Shown here: positions 38,501 to 45,106 of the stretch, piece after piece | Numbering within the stretch: the stretch's first letter is position 1 | Layout of the letters: the number at the start of each line of letters is the position of its first letter | DNA from: Amborella trichopoda | Lineage: Eukaryota > Streptophyta > Magnoliopsida > Amborellales > Amborellaceae | Assembly (NCBI RefSeq): GCF_000471905.2 | Contig: NW_006496807.1 | Location: forward strand, 879,941-943,940 | Length of the DNA: 64,000 nt | Direction: 5' to 3' | Position numbers and translations under genes: made by a program | The notes under the pieces: model-generated | Told to the model about the DNA's origin: nothing | The model's database searches: none | Seen by the model: only the letters and a program-made list of their open reading frames with translations

Positions 38501-39492
38501 TCAATACTACCAAATATTCCCAGTTTTTCTGGGTGTGCTTTACTTTTATGCATTGATTGAATTATAGGTTATTTTATATCAATATAGCATTTTGATTTGA
38601 TGTTCTAAACCAATATTTTTAAAAACGGATTGGTAGGGTGGATCGTCCGCCCAGCGATTGCGAAGCGGATTGACCAAATTGGCAATCCGGAAAAGAAAAA
38701 AAAAAAAAAAAAACGGAAAAAAAGAAGAAATAAAACAAGAAAATGATAAATAAAGTAAGTATAGAAATTATAACCTATATTTGGAGCAGCTTAGTTGGCT
38801 AAACCTTGTGGCTGTGGTTCATAGTTCAAACCCTTTCTTTTGCCCTTTTTTATATACATATGCATTAAATTATTCTCACACTTTAAAAAAAATAAAAATA
38901 AATTCAGGGACTTTGAATTTCAGACTTTGTGGCTGTAATCCAGTGTTTTCAACAGAAAACTCAATACTTCCCAATGTTCTATCTTGATAATCTTTTCTTT
39001 AACTAATTGGCTGGTTTTCTGTCTTATTTGTTGTGGAACTGTGAAGGGAAATTATCTCAGGTTATTTTGGAAACCTCATTTTATTTAGTCTTGACCAGGA
39101 AACCCGTTAAAGTTAAAAGTCTTAAGAGGTCTTTTGACTTTCTTTTGTGCATGTTCTTGCATTGGATAATCCTTCACAATGGCGAATTGGGATCATGGTC
39201 TCAAAAGTTATGACCAATTTTTGATTTCTGTCATTGTCCATGTATGTGCAAGAGCACATGTTGACACAGGACATGGATTCAAACTCATAAATATTGCTGT
39301 TTAGAGAGATTTGTTTTATTCATGGTGTCCATATTTCCTGATAAGATTTTACCATCCTAATGTTAGGAATTGGCAAACTCCTTGGATGTTGAAAGGAGGA
39401 ATCACCTTTTACGCTTTGTGGAGGCTATTGAAGAGATTCTCAAGCAACAAATGTGTATGGAGTTTAAATCTAATCATAGTACTGGGTCATAA
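11522..39492 (+). CDS. Probable kinetochore protein, KNL1/Spc7-like C-terminal half (8 exons, 5' end missing)
   Basis: Exons: 11522-11580 (candidate), 11810-11908, 12247-12326, 19347-19542, 22245-22300, 36422-36550, 37971-38154 and 39367-39492 (TAA at 39490-39492). All introns are GT-AG and every junction keeps one frame. The seven firm exons encode 289 residues. The order is a polar linker, a short coiled-coil-like helix ('LEHKTQNYKTILRSLLNLD'), a strand-rich block ('KNCIRLSLKTSIP', 'HELLIEL', 'VEIFPNDVYI'), a second block ('PLEWLVRRVQQRILLCTQ', 'NWPLSSCSLKLISIK') and a C-terminal helix ('FVEAIEEILKQQM'). This coiled coil plus tandem RWD layout fits KNL1, the outer-kinetochore scaffold that docks the Mis12 complex and checkpoint proteins. 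The gene structure is seen; the name is inferred from fold layout and recall, and another RWD kinetochore protein is possible. The 5' exons were not found. Introns total about 27 kb and are transposon-filled. Confidence 0.65.
11810..11908 (+). CDS. KNL1-like gene exon, 33 codons
   Basis: Acceptor ttcatgtag, donor gtgacc, phase 0 at both ends. It encodes a polar, probably unstructured segment (GVSKLQGPKSMEC...NHNFE). Confidence 0.55.
12247..12326 (+). CDS. KNL1-like gene exon, coiled-coil-like helix
   Basis: Acceptor gtattttcag, donor gtcagt. It starts at phase 0 and leaves two bases (AG) that pair with the first G of the next exon to make an Arg codon. The residues LEHKTQNYKTILRSLLNLD read as an amphipathic helix. 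Confidence 0.7.
12480..13360 (+). repeat. LTR-like repeat family A, copy 2 (plus)
   Basis: It lies in the intron after exon 12247-12326. It is the inverted counterpart of 17205-18000. Shared blocks include the 'aggggctcct'-type block (12790 here, and on the plus strand near 17785), 'ccggtggagtac' (12970, versus 'gtactccaccgg' at 17600), the GGATCC-containing block near 13005 and 'ccccatggggcc' near 13210. The 5' terminus is decayed. Confidence 0.65.
13361..13802. other. Intronic DNA between repeats, nothing recognised
   Basis: AT-rich sequence with no exon, RNA or repeat signal that I can support. Confidence 0.35.
13968..16056. mobile_element. hAT-like non-autonomous element, 2.1 kb, full of GATTC/GAATC motifs
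   Basis: Target duplication ATTTGGAT (13960-13967 and 16057-16064) flanks inverted ends CATAGTTATCGGGT and, on the other strand, CATAGTTGATGGGT. The uninterrupted tandem copy at 16215 shows the empty site. The inside (14640-15010 and 15660-16010) has more than 30 GATTC or GAATC motifs, mostly as TCGATTCC, GGAATC or CGATTCC, so both strands can pair with themselves at many points. There is no transposase. The 8-base duplication suggests hAT, but CATAG fits the hAT end rule only partly, so the superfamily is uncertain. Confidence 0.75.
15026..15300. repeat. Tandem duplication of ~135 bp inside the hAT-like element
   Basis: Two copies start 'gtgagcatagggagag' (15027 and 15160) and end 'ataaaatcaaaatttaaaat'. 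A second short duplication with 'atatggatatgagcgacgat' occurs at 15545 and 15598. Confidence 0.85.
16480..18220 (-). repeat. LTR-like repeat family A, copy 3 (minus), with clear LTR start
   Basis: On the minus strand the LTR begins TGTTGGAATTATGGCC at 18220. It is preceded (18221-18232) by AAGTGGGAGAA, the polypurine tract and LTR junction seen in many plant copia elements. It runs leftward through the family blocks to at least 17205; the end near 16480 is inferred. It forms an inverted pair with copy 2 at 12480-13360, with the tandem repeats between them. Confidence 0.65.
18221..19346 (-). other. Decayed internal 3' end of the copy 3 element, then intron
   Basis: The first ~500 bp right of the LTR start should be the 3' end of the element's internal region. 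It carries short, broken copia-like readings on the minus strand but no motif I can name. From about 18730 to the exon at 19347 nothing is recognised. Confidence 0.35.
19347..19542 (+). CDS. KNL1-like gene exon, first RWD block
   Basis: Acceptor atttttgtag, donor gtaatt. It completes the Arg codon and runs 65 codons to phase 0. It encodes 'LEAIQQVEDLLFG' followed by hydrophobic strands 'NCIRLSLKTSI' and 'HELLIELDGMFELKGVE'. Confidence 0.8.
19543..22244. other. Intron of the KNL1-like gene
   Basis: 2.7 kb of AT-rich intron. It has a G-rich run at 20634-20652 (12 G, A, 6 G). No transposon ends or coding motifs were recognised. Confidence 0.5.
22245..22300 (+). CDS. KNL1-like gene exon, short
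   Basis: Acceptor atgggcag, donor gtacac. It starts at phase 0 directly after 'KGVE' and encodes 'IFPNDVYICDIVNTAWSQ', leaving AG for the next Arg codon. Confidence 0.75.
22335..22440. repeat. Minisatellite of ~35 bp units (TGTATATGTATG)
   Basis: The units share 'gatgtatgtgtatatgtatgtta' and are repeated two to three times just after exon 22245-22300. Confidence 0.8.
22827..24399 (-). pseudogene. copia linker and reverse transcriptase remnant
   Basis: The segment after the integrase ('KAFGCYA', near 24265) and an Arg/Gln-rich linker lead to the RT. RT motifs such as 'MKDLGELRYFLG', 'IHLSQQKYALDMLEKANM' and 'CRAPV' are visible from 23000 to 22840. Numerous stops are present. Confidence 0.8.
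24400..25200 (-). pseudogene. copia protease and integrase remnant
   Basis: The protease start reads 'WTVDSGAADHVF' (near 25180), with the catalytic Asp-Ser-Gly present, and 'IIIGDGSSLDITHVG'. The integrase core is split between frames: 'SFELIVCDVWGLAPVV' and 'TFIDDYLGYTWMFF' around 24770-24680. Further integrase readings continue to about 24430. Confidence 0.8.
25210..26080 (-). pseudogene. copia gag remnant
   Basis: Readings include 'EEWLTKDHNLIGWI' (near 25940) and 'EICNPLEIVQQLVEDRDKV' (near 25720). Further on come an Asn/Gly-rich stretch and 'GQICGKGIRPATV' (25340), a damaged CX2C...H...C RNA-binding knuckle. Frames change several times. Confidence 0.75.
26765..26779 (-). promoter_or_regulatory. 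Primer-binding site of the copia remnant
   Basis: The minus strand reads TGGTATCAAAGCAGG, close to the initiator-Met tRNA complement TGGTATCAGAGC. The 5' LTR should end at about 26780 (GCTAACA) and extend rightward; it is decayed and disturbed by a MITE at 26959. Confidence 0.8.
26959..27345 (-). mobile_element. MITE family M, copy 1 (~390 bp)
   Basis: The inverted ends share GTTTGTATA-like and AATTAAGGYGCACCTC blocks (26993-27009 and 27289-27304). The interior 'catctcaatgtcgagatgatc' (27228) is the reverse complement of the block in copies at 35867 and 43029. Confidence 0.7.
27350..27864 (-). mobile_element. RTE-type LINE, 3' end
   Basis: On the minus strand the last part of an RTE polymerase is readable: 'KLKEKFYWTAM', 'VAEMRMSRWM'-type, 'GKTRRDRIRNDYIQDN', 'RESKLRWTSHVQ' and 'CELLQVEGSKR' (27774-27500). 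A short 3' tail with TTTGATGATGACG follows, at 27374-27362, as RTE elements end. The first part of the minus-strand reading is cut off by the N run at 27865. One frame is open for 92 codons, but the region is not full length. Confidence 0.88.
27865..27884. other. Assembly gap (20 N)
   Basis: Twenty N separate the RTE fragment from a palindromic MITE arm. The fixed length suggests a placeholder, so true distance is unknown. Confidence 1.
27887..28170. mobile_element. Palindromic MITE A (foldback), 284 bp
   Basis: An ~80-bp left arm from CGGTCACAATTGTCTGGTAG (27887) is repeated inverted to GTGACCG at 28164-28170, with few mismatches. The centre is AT-rich. The transcript or single strand would form a long hairpin. 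The left terminus is next to the assembly gap. Confidence 0.88.
28264..28667. mobile_element. Palindromic MITE B (foldback), 404 bp
   Basis: The ends are GCTACAGTGTCAGCC (28264) and its inverted match at 28653-28667 (one mismatch). The arms continue for about 130 bp ('ctacaaatccaaatcacttgaaattt' against its complement near 28560). The layout of both arms resembles MITE A, so the two are probably diverged members of one family. Confidence 0.85.
28668..30239. other. Intron DNA, nothing recognised
   Basis: A (TA)n run occurs at 28700-28718. A 100-codon open stretch (29094-29396) has no family resemblance and no splice context. I see no other structure. Confidence 0.4.
30240..32082 (-). repeat. 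LTR-like repeat family A, copy 4 (minus)
   Basis: On the minus strand it starts TGCTGGAATTGTCCC at 32082, like copy 3's TGTTGGAATTATGGC. The blocks 'gaggacatgtac' (31621), 'taggggttcct' (31642), 'ggatccttggag' (31426) and the 'gtgtcacccacg' block (31152) follow in family order. A TATA-like 'ttataaataac' (minus, near 30590) and a C/T-rich stretch suggest promoter and transcript start. The 3' edge is a guess. Confidence 0.6.
31178..31197. repeat. 20-base poly(G) run in LTR-like copy 4
   Basis: An uninterrupted G run. Its length is likely inaccurate in any assembly. Confidence 0.9.
32110..33190 (+). pseudogene. Ty3/gypsy pol fragments (protease-RT-RNase H), degraded
   Basis: Motifs appear in gypsy order on the plus strand: a protease tail ('YSDMGFCDIVSMEACHILL', 32229-32286), an RT C-terminal piece ('VDHSKVDAIVNWPPPT', 32833-32880) and RNase H ('LPDFVKESEVDCDAS', 'AVLSLEGHPGAFF', 33060-33160). 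The core RT with its catalytic Asp pair is missing, so there is an internal deletion. Several stops are present. Confidence 0.75.
33240..33744 (+). repeat. LTR end with initiator-Met primer-binding site
   Basis: A perfect TGGTATCAGAGC (33733-33744) follows an LTR-type end CTACATCA (33723-33730) after two bases. The preceding ~490 bp, with a T-rich promoter-like region and CT-rich end, is therefore an LTR in plus orientation; its start is uncertain. After the primer site, 'atggtaaatacaggagg' looks like a truncated internal start. Confidence 0.75.
33745..34984. other. Unassigned intron DNA after the primer-binding site
   Basis: It may be the remains of the internal region of the LTR element just upstream ('EYDAWKASDS'-like reading near 34668), but no domain can be named. 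Confidence 0.3.
34985..35464. mobile_element. hAT-like MITE with CCGGTT-rich ends, 480 bp
   Basis: The left end CAGTGTTTGCAAAATCG is matched by the right end, which on the other strand reads CATTGTTTGAAAAACCA. CCGGTT/AACCGG motifs fill both arms and the centre is AT-rich. The left end is nearly the same as the right end of the 1.9-kb element at 53953-55870, so both belong to one family. I could not find matching target duplications. Confidence 0.7.
35867..36262 (+). mobile_element. MITE family M, copy 2 (~395 bp)
   Basis: The inverted ends are near-perfect over ~40 bp: GTTTATATAGAGCCGAGGC (35874) against GTTTGTATAGAGCCTAGGC read from the right end (36254). The interior has 'gatcatctcgacatcaagatg'. 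It lies 160 bp before exon 36422-36550. Confidence 0.85.
36422..36550 (+). CDS. KNL1-like gene exon, second RWD block start
   Basis: Acceptor tttactgcag, donor gtctgg. The G completes an Arg codon after a 14.1-kb intron, then 42 codons follow ('NPLEWLVRRVQQRILLCTQR'), leaving AG. Confidence 0.8.
36551..37970. other. Intron, nothing recognised
   Basis: 1.4 kb AT-rich intron between two firm exons. No transposon ends or RNA genes are evident. Confidence 0.5.
37971..38154 (+). CDS. KNL1-like gene exon, RWD core
   Basis: Acceptor cctattgtag, donor gtgagt. It completes the Arg codon and reads 61 codons to phase 0 ('YLDKEDIITAQLMG', 'VPQNWPLSSCSLKLISIKF', 'LGFLCRVE'). Confidence 0.85.
38155..39366. 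other. Intron before the last exon, with a SINE
   Basis: 1.2 kb. It has an A18 run near 38695 and the SINE-like element described separately. A 'cggattgg' GC-rich block at 38620-38690 is unassigned. Confidence 0.45.
38775..38905 (+). mobile_element. tRNA-derived SINE-like element
   Basis: An A box-like AGCTTAGTTGGCTAAACC (38788-38805) and a B box-like AGTTCAAACCC (38823-38833) are spaced as in RNA polymerase III promoters. An A-rich tail (38884-38902) follows. The promoter boxes and tail are seen; target duplications were not found. Confidence 0.6.
39367..39492 (+). CDS. KNL1-like gene last exon and stop
   Basis: The acceptor is aatgttag. It begins at phase 0 and gives 41 codons ('ELANSLDVERRNHLLRF', 'VEAIEEILKQQMCMEF') and TAA at 39490-39492. 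The segment is a predicted C-terminal helix. Confidence 0.8.
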   Translation, partial: ELANSLDVERRNHLLRFVEAIEEILKQQMCMEFKSNHSTGS

Positions 39493-39575
39493 ACTGCTGG
39501 GATGTCAAGCCAAGACCTCTGGTAGTTGTGTCATCATACCATATTCCTTTCATGGTACAATGCATTGGCATTCAT

Positions 39576-39631
39576 GTGTGTGTGTGTGTTTGTATGTGTC
39601 TCTGTTCGTGTTTGGGTGTGTCTGTGTGTGC

Positions 39632-39668
<37 letters not shown>
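39576..39668. repeat. (TG)n then (GA)n microsatellite
   Basis: TG-rich sequence passes into a (GA)n run at 39633-39668, just downstream of the gene's stop codon. Confidence 0.9.
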
Positions 39669-39672
<4 letters not shown>

Positions 39673-39879
39673 ACGTACGTTAGGATAGTAAGAAATGTCT
39701 CGTGTACGTTTAGTTTTGGTTAGGTTAAGTTGGTAGGTAGTAGGAAGGGAGGTCGTAGTAGTCGACAGTAGTANNNNNNNNNNNNNNNNNNNNCGGTTTA
39801 GGTTTCGGTTACGGTTTAGGTTCGGTTGGTTGGTTACGGTTCGGTTAGGTTCGGTAGGTTGGTAGGTGGTAGGTAGTAG

Positions 39880-39884
<5 letters not shown>
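39669..39884. other. Low-complexity, probably erroneous sequence around an assembly gap
   Basis: On both sides of the N run (39774-39793) the sequence is made of GTAGTA, GGTTA and CGGTT-like words, unlike anything else in the window. It grades into (GA)n at each outer edge. This looks like consensus error within a long GA microsatellite. Confidence 0.7.
39774..39793. other. Assembly gap (20 N)
   Basis: Twenty N in the middle of the low-complexity tract. Confidence 1.

Positions 39885-39928
<44 letters not shown>
39880..39928. repeat. (GA)n microsatellite, right part
   Basis: About 22 GA units directly right of the low-complexity tract. Confidence 0.9.
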
Positions 39929-39929
<1 letters not shown>

Positions 39930-39931
<2 letters not shown>

Positions 39932-40819
39932 ACAACTTGGATATGAAAATGCTCTGCGTATTTTGGTTGGTAATTGTGGATGAGGGAAGGCTGTAAGTGC
40001 CATGAATCTGGGTTCTGTTTACTTATTCGACCCTCTGGGCCCTGTTGAACCCATAAGGAGTCTTGCTTCTAAGAGCTTATAGTTGTAATACTGATCCACA
40101 GAAATGTGCCAAGATTGAAAGGGAAGATTCCGAGTTTTCTGTAAATCATGAAAAGTACCCCACAATACTGTGTGTTTTGGTCGGTTTGTAACACCCTTCC
40201 ACAGATGTAGACGTCTTTTTTCCATGTGTTTTCTTTTGGTGTTACCTGATCTGGCATTCATTGGAGAATACTATCTTTTATGCTTGTTGCAATTGTTCAT
40301 TGGAAAACAACCATGATTCAATTTTGAATTAAAAGGACTCTCCGTAAGACTGTTCAAATATGTGAATGATTTCGGTTTTGCATGCATTTTGTGATACTAG
40401 TAAAGTATAGGCTACATATTATGACCTCAGGTGGTGTGATTACTATATTAATTTCTACAGTTAAGCTGTATATAAGTTGCTTATAGTTGCATTGCATATT
40501 CGGAATCGGAGCTGTGCTGAGATCTAAGTTTCTCAGGCTCCTAGTGTTCCCCAAGTTACAACCTAAGAAGCTTTTCAGGAATGTTTTAGGTTCCATGTTT
40601 TGAGCGAATGTATCATTTCTACGTTGTGGAAGTTGTTATGGTGTTTACAAAGTTCAGTTTATTGACCTAGGATGAACACATAAATTCACCATGGGTGAGG
40701 ATAAAAAGGATCAAGGAATTTGTTTGGGTGCCTCTTGACGCATCTCTGATAAATTTTAAGTGAGTTTGTCGCTCCTTCGACATTTTGTTTTGGAAAAGGA
40801 AGAATCTGAGTTGTGTAAT
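39930..40819. other. Region downstream of the KNL1-like gene
   Basis: It could hold the 3' UTR or intergenic DNA. No coding motif, RNA or transposon end was recognised. Confidence 0.35.
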
Positions 40820-40827
40820 ATGGAGAG

Positions 40828-41027
40828 CTAGGGATGGTAATGGGCTGAGGGCTAGGGCTAGTGCCGGCCTGTTTTGGTCCAGTCCGGTCCTCTTTTTTTT
40901 ATTTATTTTTCCGTATTTTTTTATTTTATTTTTTCTTCATTTATTTTTGGCCTGGCTAGGCTTATGGGGACAAGGGCCTGGCTAGGGCCATGGCTGGCCT
41001 GGCCAAGCCTAGCACATTGCCGCCCTA
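40828..41027. mobile_element. Small hAT-like MITE, 200 bp
   Basis: The ends read TAGGGATGGTAATGGGCT (40829) and, from the right on the other strand, TAGGGCGGCAATGTGCT. Eight-base duplications ATGGAGAG (40820-40827) and ATAGAGAG (41028-41035) flank it with one mismatch. GGCCTGGC words fill the arms. No coding capacity. Confidence 0.75.
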
Positions 41028-41106
41028 ATAGAGAGAGCAAAGGAAGTATACCCTTTTGTATGCTAGGCAACCTGCCTGAGAAAGGCGGAATTGGTCAGTA
41101 CTTGGT

Positions 41107-41445
41107 GAGAAAATTTAAATGGGATAATTATTAGACCCGGTTTCCATGCGGCCAAGCTTGCATATATAGAAATGCGGGTCTCTTAATAAATCTATTTTTG
41201 AGATGGATTTTATGACTTAATTTTTAAGAACATCTAATCTCTAACATGAAGATCAATGAATGTGAAAAATAAATAAATTTTTAAAATTTAAAATAATAAT
41301 TTTAGTAAGAAAACATTTGGACTGTTAGTTTCCATTGTTTTAGATGGAATACCTACTTGCATTTATCTTTAAGATGGATGCTTTACACTTTCTGGATGAC
41401 ATATGTAGAAATGCGGTCCAGCCCGCATGAAACAATTTTCCATAT
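41107..41445. mobile_element. Possible MITE with GTTTCATGCGG ends
   Basis: Left GGTTTCCATGCGGCC (41140) and right GTTTCATGCGGGC (read from 41438 on the other strand) are imperfect inverted ends. An inner 'tagaaatgcgg' is repeated directly at 41167 and 41406. Weak evidence. Confidence 0.45.
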
Positions 41446-43028
41446 TTTTTATGGTTTAGACTAGACATGCATCTTAAAAATTCGGGGTTGGACTTCTTTT
41501 GGGTATGAAACTTTTTCTCATGGTTTGTCGCTGACTTTGCTAGGGTCCCCATTGTGATCCTGTTAATCCAAGCTTTTAAGTCCTATTCCCTTGCACTATC
41601 GTGTGGGTCTGTGGGCTTTCTTTGGTGGTTTGATCTCCTTTTCATTACTCCCTGTATGTTCCTATGTTCCTGCATCATTAAGGGGCTTTATTTGCTCCAA
41701 GAAAGATCAATAAAAATGTCTGCTAAGTGAATTAGCGGAATATTAAGGCATCCCCTTTAAACAATTAAAATAAAGGGTTCCTTCAAATTTTGTTGGAAAG
41801 TGCGGTTTTGGTGTTGAAAACTTTTATGATGGCTTGAAATTGATATTTAGAAGGATAAAAAATGGTACTTAAAACACTTGGAAATCTTGAAAATATATGG
41901 TTTTGATAATGGGCAATGATTTCATGCACCTTTGTATAGTAATATGATGTAACAATCTTAAAAAACCATCTTATGGTCATTTGTTTGATCCAAATTTTGA
42001 AATACACTCTTTTCATTCTAATGAACAATCACAAAAAAAGGAAAAATTGAAAACGTATTTTTTTAGTCCAATTAACATCGGCTATTCATTTTGGTGAGAT
42101 TGTTAGATCTAGGCTTTAGAAGGGTTTTTGGATTTCTAATTTTTTTGGATGGCTTTATTATCATTAGATGAACAATGTTAAAAAAGAAAAAATATGATTT
42201 TCAGTTTATAAAGGCTAAGATCTTGAAATTCACAAAATGAATGGTGTAGATTCTTTTTTGGAGGGGATTCATTTTGACAATATCTAGGGTTCAAAGTGAA
42301 TTGTTTTTTTTTTTGGAGGATTGATTATTGAGATCAAGGGAGTGTGTGTGCAAAATTTGGGGTAATACAAATACCATAAACATGGTTTTCTAGAAGTGTT
42401 GTTGCATTATATTATGATACAACCGTTGCATTAGATCATTACTTTTCGATAAATTACTGTTAAGATTTGAAATCTTTTTATTTTTTTTGTTTTTTTAATA
42501 AACAATGGCCACAGTTTTGAAAATATAAAAATAAATAAATGCTGCTACACTGAAATTAAGATAAGAAAATTCGTTTCTAAATAAATATGATTGTCTCCAT
42601 TTTCTTTTTCTATTATTTCCAATTCATAGTTTCCCCCTTTTCTATTTCTATTTGTTTGGTTTTTTGGATTAAATACCCATATTTCCGACATTATAGCCAG
42701 TACATATGTAACCTTGTCAACCCAGGCATGGAGTACAAAATACCAGGAGTTAGTGGTACTCTTTGTATGTTGCTTGTGGAATTTGAAGGGATATAAACCA
42801 TCAGAATTAGAAAATTCTTTTTCAACAAGTAGAAGATAGTATTATCGGTTGTCTTTTACATAGCTAAGTATGCATAGTTCGCCAAATGTTTTGGTCCGTG
42901 TAAACATGCCATGCTAGTTCACTCATGGCTTGGCTCCACTCGATCTGTAATGCGCCCATATTCATATTTTTGGGTAAAAAAGTCGACCTGAGCCTGCTAA
43001 CTTGTTGATTAAAGATAGAAATTAATAT
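41446..43028. other. AT-rich intergenic DNA
   Basis: A decayed partial copy of MITE family M may lie at 41755-41850 ('ttaaaataaagggttccttcaaattttg'). Nothing else is supported. Confidence 0.35.
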
Positions 43029-43399
43029 GAGGGTGAGGCTTTAGACAATCAAATTAAAGAGCATTTCAAAATTTCACTAGAAGAAGTTGTTTAGATGCTG
43101 AAAAGCTTTCAATTCGATCTTCTCAGCATCAAGATGTATAGACATGAGAAAAAATAAATTTCAAATCTTGGAAATAATGAATCTTGCTATGTATTATCTA
43201 GTTTGTCAATTTTCAATATTTCCAAATATTCATAGATCTGCTGGATTTGCACTATTTTTTACTTTTATAATTACACATGAAAATAACTTTTTGGGCCATC
43301 ATAAAGATTTTTGGTGCTGAAACAACATGTTTCATCACTATTTGAGGGTGCACCTTACTTTGATTAGGTCCTCAATCTTATACAAACCACATCCCTCTT
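43029..43399 (+). mobile_element. MITE family M, copy 3 (~370 bp)
   Basis: Interior 'gatcttctcagcatcaagatg' and 'gacatgagaaaaaataaatttcaa' match copy 2 closely. The right end reads GTTTGTATAAGATTGAGG from the other strand, and the left end has lost part of that block. Confidence 0.8.
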
Positions 43400-44919
43400 A
43401 ACGGTTCAAAAATTTCTCTCCTTTTTTTAGGTTGGTTAGTAGGTTGAGTGCGTTACATCCTCAAAATTTTGTCCTATAAAGATTCCTAGCCAAGGTTTAA
43501 CCCGAGAGAGCAAATCTACATTTTAATATTACGGGCGCATAAAATATTTTCAATTATATAATGTAGATAATATATTGTATATTGCTTTGTTCATGTGCTT
43601 GTGCTCTGTGTTTGGCTTGTTTGTGGCTGGATTTCTCCACATTTTTTAGATGGCTCAAGTAAACGAGTCAAACCTCAAGTTTTCCTTCCCTATTAATCAT
43701 GCCAAGGTCAAACTTGGTAGCTTTAGATTGAGTCAAGCCCAAGCTAAGCTCAAGTTGGGTCTTTAACCCATGCATGCAAAGATTGAATTCACTTGCTCTT
43801 TTGGGCCTTTGGGAAATTGACCTACTTAAGAGGATTTTCTAGATTTAAAATTTAGGGATCCACCTTATAATCACCATGAGAGTTATTGTATATTCTGTTT
43901 CTTTTTGAGTTGAACACCTGGTGTTCAACTTTATAGCATGATTTTCTTAGGTACTTTCTATTCAAAATTATTTCTTCCGTTTTAGGTTGATTGCCAACTT
44001 GAGTTGGTTACATCCCTTGATCATGGGTCCCAAAAATACTTCTAGCATGGTTTTATCCCAATGTGGCAAATGTGCACATATAACCAAAAAGTACCGGCCT
44101 TCAACCGGTTATGAAGAGTTCCATCTTATTCTAGGCCCTAAAAGGATTTTTCACCCATATAACAAGGTTTTGGCCTCAGTTATCAGTTATGATTCAACTC
44201 GGTTGAGCTAGTAGCTCTGGTCCTGTTCTGATAATATTGAAATTGGAAACCTTCCCCAACTGATAAGGAGCCTAGGGATAATCCAAAAAATTGTCACACA
44301 AGATGCCACATGACATGTGATGGAATGGAATTTATGCGGAATGATTTTCAAACCAAAAGTTTACATGCCGGCGCAGGAGCATATCACTCATTTATTCATT
44401 CAGGTATACCTCCTTCTAAGAAGTATTTGTAGCCTTCAAAAATCTATAGATATACAGTATGGCTTTTGGATGGTCAGGTGCAAGTGTTTGGGAACTCTAA
44501 TTCAAAATTTTATTTTATTTTAGTTTTAAAATACTCCTCCACTGATTCTAAATTGGATCCCAAAAATTCAGATGAAAAAGGAACCTTCTTGAGTAGTGCT
44601 TTTACCATAGACACTCATTTCCAAAATTGATGAGAAATCGTCAAAACAATAATGTTGGGTAGGATGATCTTAGCCATTAATCCTCTGTTAGATTGGTTTC
44701 ATTGATGAGGGACTACATGGGTTGAAGCAGGACAACACCCTCGAAGGACACTGGATGGAAGTAAAACCTTTTACTTGGGCACCTCTTTGAGAATATTGAG
44801 GGATCAAGGTTTTAAATTGAAAACTCTAATACTTCTTTTCGAGTTTGAGCTTACGCACGACTCGTCCACTCTAGTTTCTTCGATCTGTTTTGATATTGCA
44901 TTTTTTTAAAGGGGAGCTA
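43400..44919. other. Intergenic DNA, nothing recognised
   Basis: A short perfect inverted repeat GTTGAACACC/GGTGTTCAAC sits at 43911-43931. The last bases before 44920 (aaaggggagct) look like a polypurine tract, so the right part may be decayed internal retrotransposon DNA. Confidence 0.4.
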
Positions 44920-45106
44920 TGTTGGTATGTGTGATATTATATATATTTTGCATATATTTCCTTCCTTTATTTATTAGATAGAATGATCTTTGCTTAATTA
45001 GTAGGTTATATTAGGATATTTTCTTCCTTGCTTTGTATATCAACCATATTGTATATAAGGATTTTCTAACACATGTTGAATACAGAAAAGAAGGATAGCT
45101 CTCACA
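44920..45106 (+). repeat. Short copia-type LTR, 187 bp
   Basis: It starts TGTTGGTATGTG and ends CTCTCACA, directly followed by TGGTAACAAAAC, a decayed initiator-Met primer site (9 of 12 bases). Directly before it is the purine tract aaaggggagct. A TATA-like 'tgtatataagg' is at 45051. Confidence 0.7.

Noticed and set aside
39794..39850. Telomere-like CGGTTTAGG words beside the gap
   Set aside because: The words are irregular, never form TTTAGGG arrays and occur only next to the gap, so consensus error is more likely than an interstitial telomere.
43911..43931. Perfect 10-base inverted repeat as a terminator or operator
   Set aside because: Nothing around it supports a role, and short palindromes of this size are common in AT-rich plant DNA.
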